31,346 nucleotides of DNA from Phoronis australis (taxonomy: Eukaryota; Phoronida; Phoronidae), in assembly GCA_002633005.1 (NCBI GenBank), contig NMRA01000539.1, positions 242,857-274,202 of the forward strand. Reading direction: 5' to 3'. The translations under genes were made by a program, and so were the position numbers. Shown here one piece after another: positions 29,306-31,346 of the stretch (the first letter of the stretch is position 1; every line of letters starts with the position of its first letter). The notes beneath the pieces are model-generated. The model was given only the letters and a program-made list of their open reading frames with translations. It did no database searches and had not been told where the DNA came from.

Positions 29306-31212
29306 CCTCACGTTGACTCAAAATTAAAAACCGTGACATCATTAATGTGTTCCTAGAAATATTACACTCATAAGCTACAAAACACACAACATGCTAAGAA
29401 ATTTGTCTAACATTAGGAACTATATTTTTCTGATGTACTGATTAGAAATATGGTCTAGCTTAAGGATAGACTGAAATACTAAGTCTGGGCATTAACACAG
29501 CCATATGGCGCACAACAAGGCTACACCCTCTTCATTGTTGACCCTTCCCCTGATAGAAACTCATTTCAGTTTGAGCTTGCCTAGCTCCTCTGTCCCTGTC
29601 CCCTGTTCATGCAGTGCCTCCAGGTTGCCTGTCATTACAGTCACAATCATTGGTCGCCAACAATTTCAAGTTTGGCAACCTCTGTTGTGTAATTCTGAGT
29701 ACACCAGTGGTGCTGGGGGAATAGGCTATTGAAGACTCGACTTCCACTCTAGTTGCACATTCACTGCCTTGTGAAAGCATAGACCATAATGAAAGTAACA
29801 CCTGGGCCCTGGGTTTCAACTTTCTAATCAACATTTTTCGTTATTTTCTATTCTACTTTTGTTTGAACTCGAGATAAGTTTCTTTGATTCTATATTTGAA
29901 TGCTTATTGATGGCAATTAATGATCCCAGCATTAGAGCTAAAAGTTCGAGTCTGAGTTCGAGGTTTTACTAGAAATCTTAAGTTTTTACTCAAATTTTAG
30001 TTCCAATCTAGTGGTCATTAAGTACTATCTTGATCTCGCAAGAAAGCGGACTGGAAGTGACAAAAACAATTTCGAGTTCGATTTGGATTGAAAGTTTCAC
30101 TCTAGAGGTGTATTGCCAAACATGATCACATAATCACTTTTCAGGGTTTTAAATCGATCCATACAAGACTGGGCTAGAATCTGTTTAGCCCCAAAAGCAT
30201 TTAAATACATGGTGGAGAATAAAAAAAAACATCTGTACTAAACTGTAGTGAAAAAAATAACCCTTTTTAAGTTCCTTATACACAAAGTGTACCATTTTCA
30301 AGCTGTTATTAATCCAACCTCTTTTTAGAACCATCATGTAACAATATAAGATTGGTCATGTAGTAACAATGTTGTTTTTGGCCAAAATAGTAAATAGTAA
30401 ATCTAATCACAATTGCTCGCATGAAGATTGGCATGTCCAGTAGTTGGATTTGGATACTAGTGGCCGGTGTCAATCTTCACGTGAGTGCTCGTGGTTACTC
30501 TTGATCTCATACTGTTCCTTACTGAGATTACACGTGGCATATTGGCTTCCGTTGAACTGATAGTTAAGCAATAAAAGACCTGGTGCAATAACCATGGCTT
30601 TGAGCACTAACAAATTTGAGTTCTTCCAAGTCCACTAAGGAACAAGTTGAGACAGGGATATATACAGGGCTTGGAATTTTCCTCTTTTAAGAGGATTTCC
30701 TATTTTTTGTTTTGATTTCCAGCTTCTTTTTTATCATTATTTTGACTTGATTCATGCAAAAACATTTGTTTCAGTTAAATTTTACAGCACAAAAAATATT
30801 TCTCACTGTCTAAATGGGTAGAGATTCTTCTAGTACCAGATTATGCATAAAACTAAAGCTTAGGGTCCATTTGGGACACCTCTCGGGTATTTTCGTTGCT
30901 ACAAATTTACCCCCGGAACATCTAGAGCATGTCAGCTATTTTCTTATTTACAAATTTTTCTTCGAAACACTTCAGGTATTAGTGAAATTTGAGGTTACGA
31001 AAACACCTGAGGTGTTCTGGATGCCCTTGGAAGTAATTGTTTTCAGTGCATGCTCGAACTTTTGGTAATTATGGCCAACCATTCTCCACTAAGTTTGAAA
31101 GTCACGCAGGATAAATTCACCTTAGGAGAAATTTAATGCTCCGAATATACCCAAGATGATTTGAATGGCTTAGGACCCTCAAGTTGTGCGGGGTCCCACC
31201 TCAAAGAGGGAA

Positions 31213-31270
31213 ATGGGAAGAAAAAAATATGGCAACGTGGGGAGGGCTGTAGCTCGAGAATTGTGGCTAC
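31213..31270 (-). repeat. Short interspersed repeat, inverted partner of 1485-1543
   Basis: The reverse complement reads GTAGCCACAATTCTCGAG, CTAC, CCCTCCCC, then a T-run and CTTCCC, aligning with 1485-1543. Confidence 0.5.
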
Positions 31271-31346
31271 CTGAAGGGTTGAAAATTGTGGTGTTCTAAG
31301 GAGTGAATACTGTGTCAACTGTAACACTGTACAGTGACGGATTTAG

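Larger units (their letters stand above)
27520..31346. other. Right-hand non-coding region
   Basis: About 3.8 kb of AT-rich sequence in which I recognise no exon, RNA gene or retroelement protein. Only two weak repeat signals stand out: a possible hAT-type inverted pair (29053-29305) and the short repeat shared with the left end (31213-31270). Confidence 0.45.

Noticed and set aside
29505-29834. Overlapping 75-codon ORFs on both strands
   Set aside because: Mutually overlapping, no family resemblance, no splice context.
1-31346. CRISPR arrays, bacterial operons, phage genes
   Set aside because: Split genes with introns and animal retroelements throughout; no prokaryotic organisation.

Overview
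The window looks like animal nuclear DNA. Coding sequence is broken into short exons with GT/AG boundaries and matching phases. Introns run from about 300 bp to 2 kb, intergenic DNA is AT-rich, and there are Penelope-like and LINE retroelement remains plus several inverted-repeat elements. The gene families and the repeat mix suggest a marine invertebrate, perhaps an invertebrate deuterostome such as a hemichordate, lancelet or echinoderm. That placement is inference; no species marker is present.

Two genes can be read. On the + strand (1949-4749) are the last four coding exons of an immunoglobulin-superfamily membrane protein: a C2-set-like Ig domain resembling the second domain of nephrin/Kirrel proteins, a Ser/Thr/Pro-rich stalk with a second Ig domain, a membrane-proximal segment with one transmembrane helix, and a cytoplasmic tail with several tyrosine motifs. 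All internal junctions are phase 1. The signal peptide and any earlier Ig domain are not visible and probably lie left of the window. On the - strand (8823-18767/18787) is a tetratricopeptide repeat protein 38 (TTC38) orthologue. Twelve exons were found by reading the sequence and all phases join without a break; a seven-codon candidate first exon would give 460 residues, close to the usual family length. Its AATAAA begins four bases after the stop codon.

Between the two genes (4750-8822) are an ~800 bp inverted-repeat element (7165-7966) and the decayed 3' end of a LINE (about 8100-8740). From 19007 to 25317 the window is dominated by two broken Penelope-like elements (PLEs) on the - strand. 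PLE1 keeps recognisable reverse transcriptase motifs (LYGLPKTHK, DGVAMG, YVDD) and a GIY-YIG endonuclease end that occurs twice in tandem, with the only ambiguous base of the window (19564) exactly at the junction. PLE2 is out of order: an endonuclease end is followed by the N-terminal part of a PLE protein. All three endonuclease ends carry a hammerhead-ribozyme-like core.

From 25481 to 26853 lies a shortened direct duplicate of 3603-7966. It keeps the transmembrane exon but has lost that exon's acceptor and the whole tail exon. The last 4.5 kb contains only weak candidates: an ETS/CRE-like promoter motif, a Ser-rich possible exon and a possible hAT-type terminal repeat pair. The most interesting items are the IgSF receptor and its partial duplicate, the PLE arrangement, and the ambiguous base at the tandem junction.
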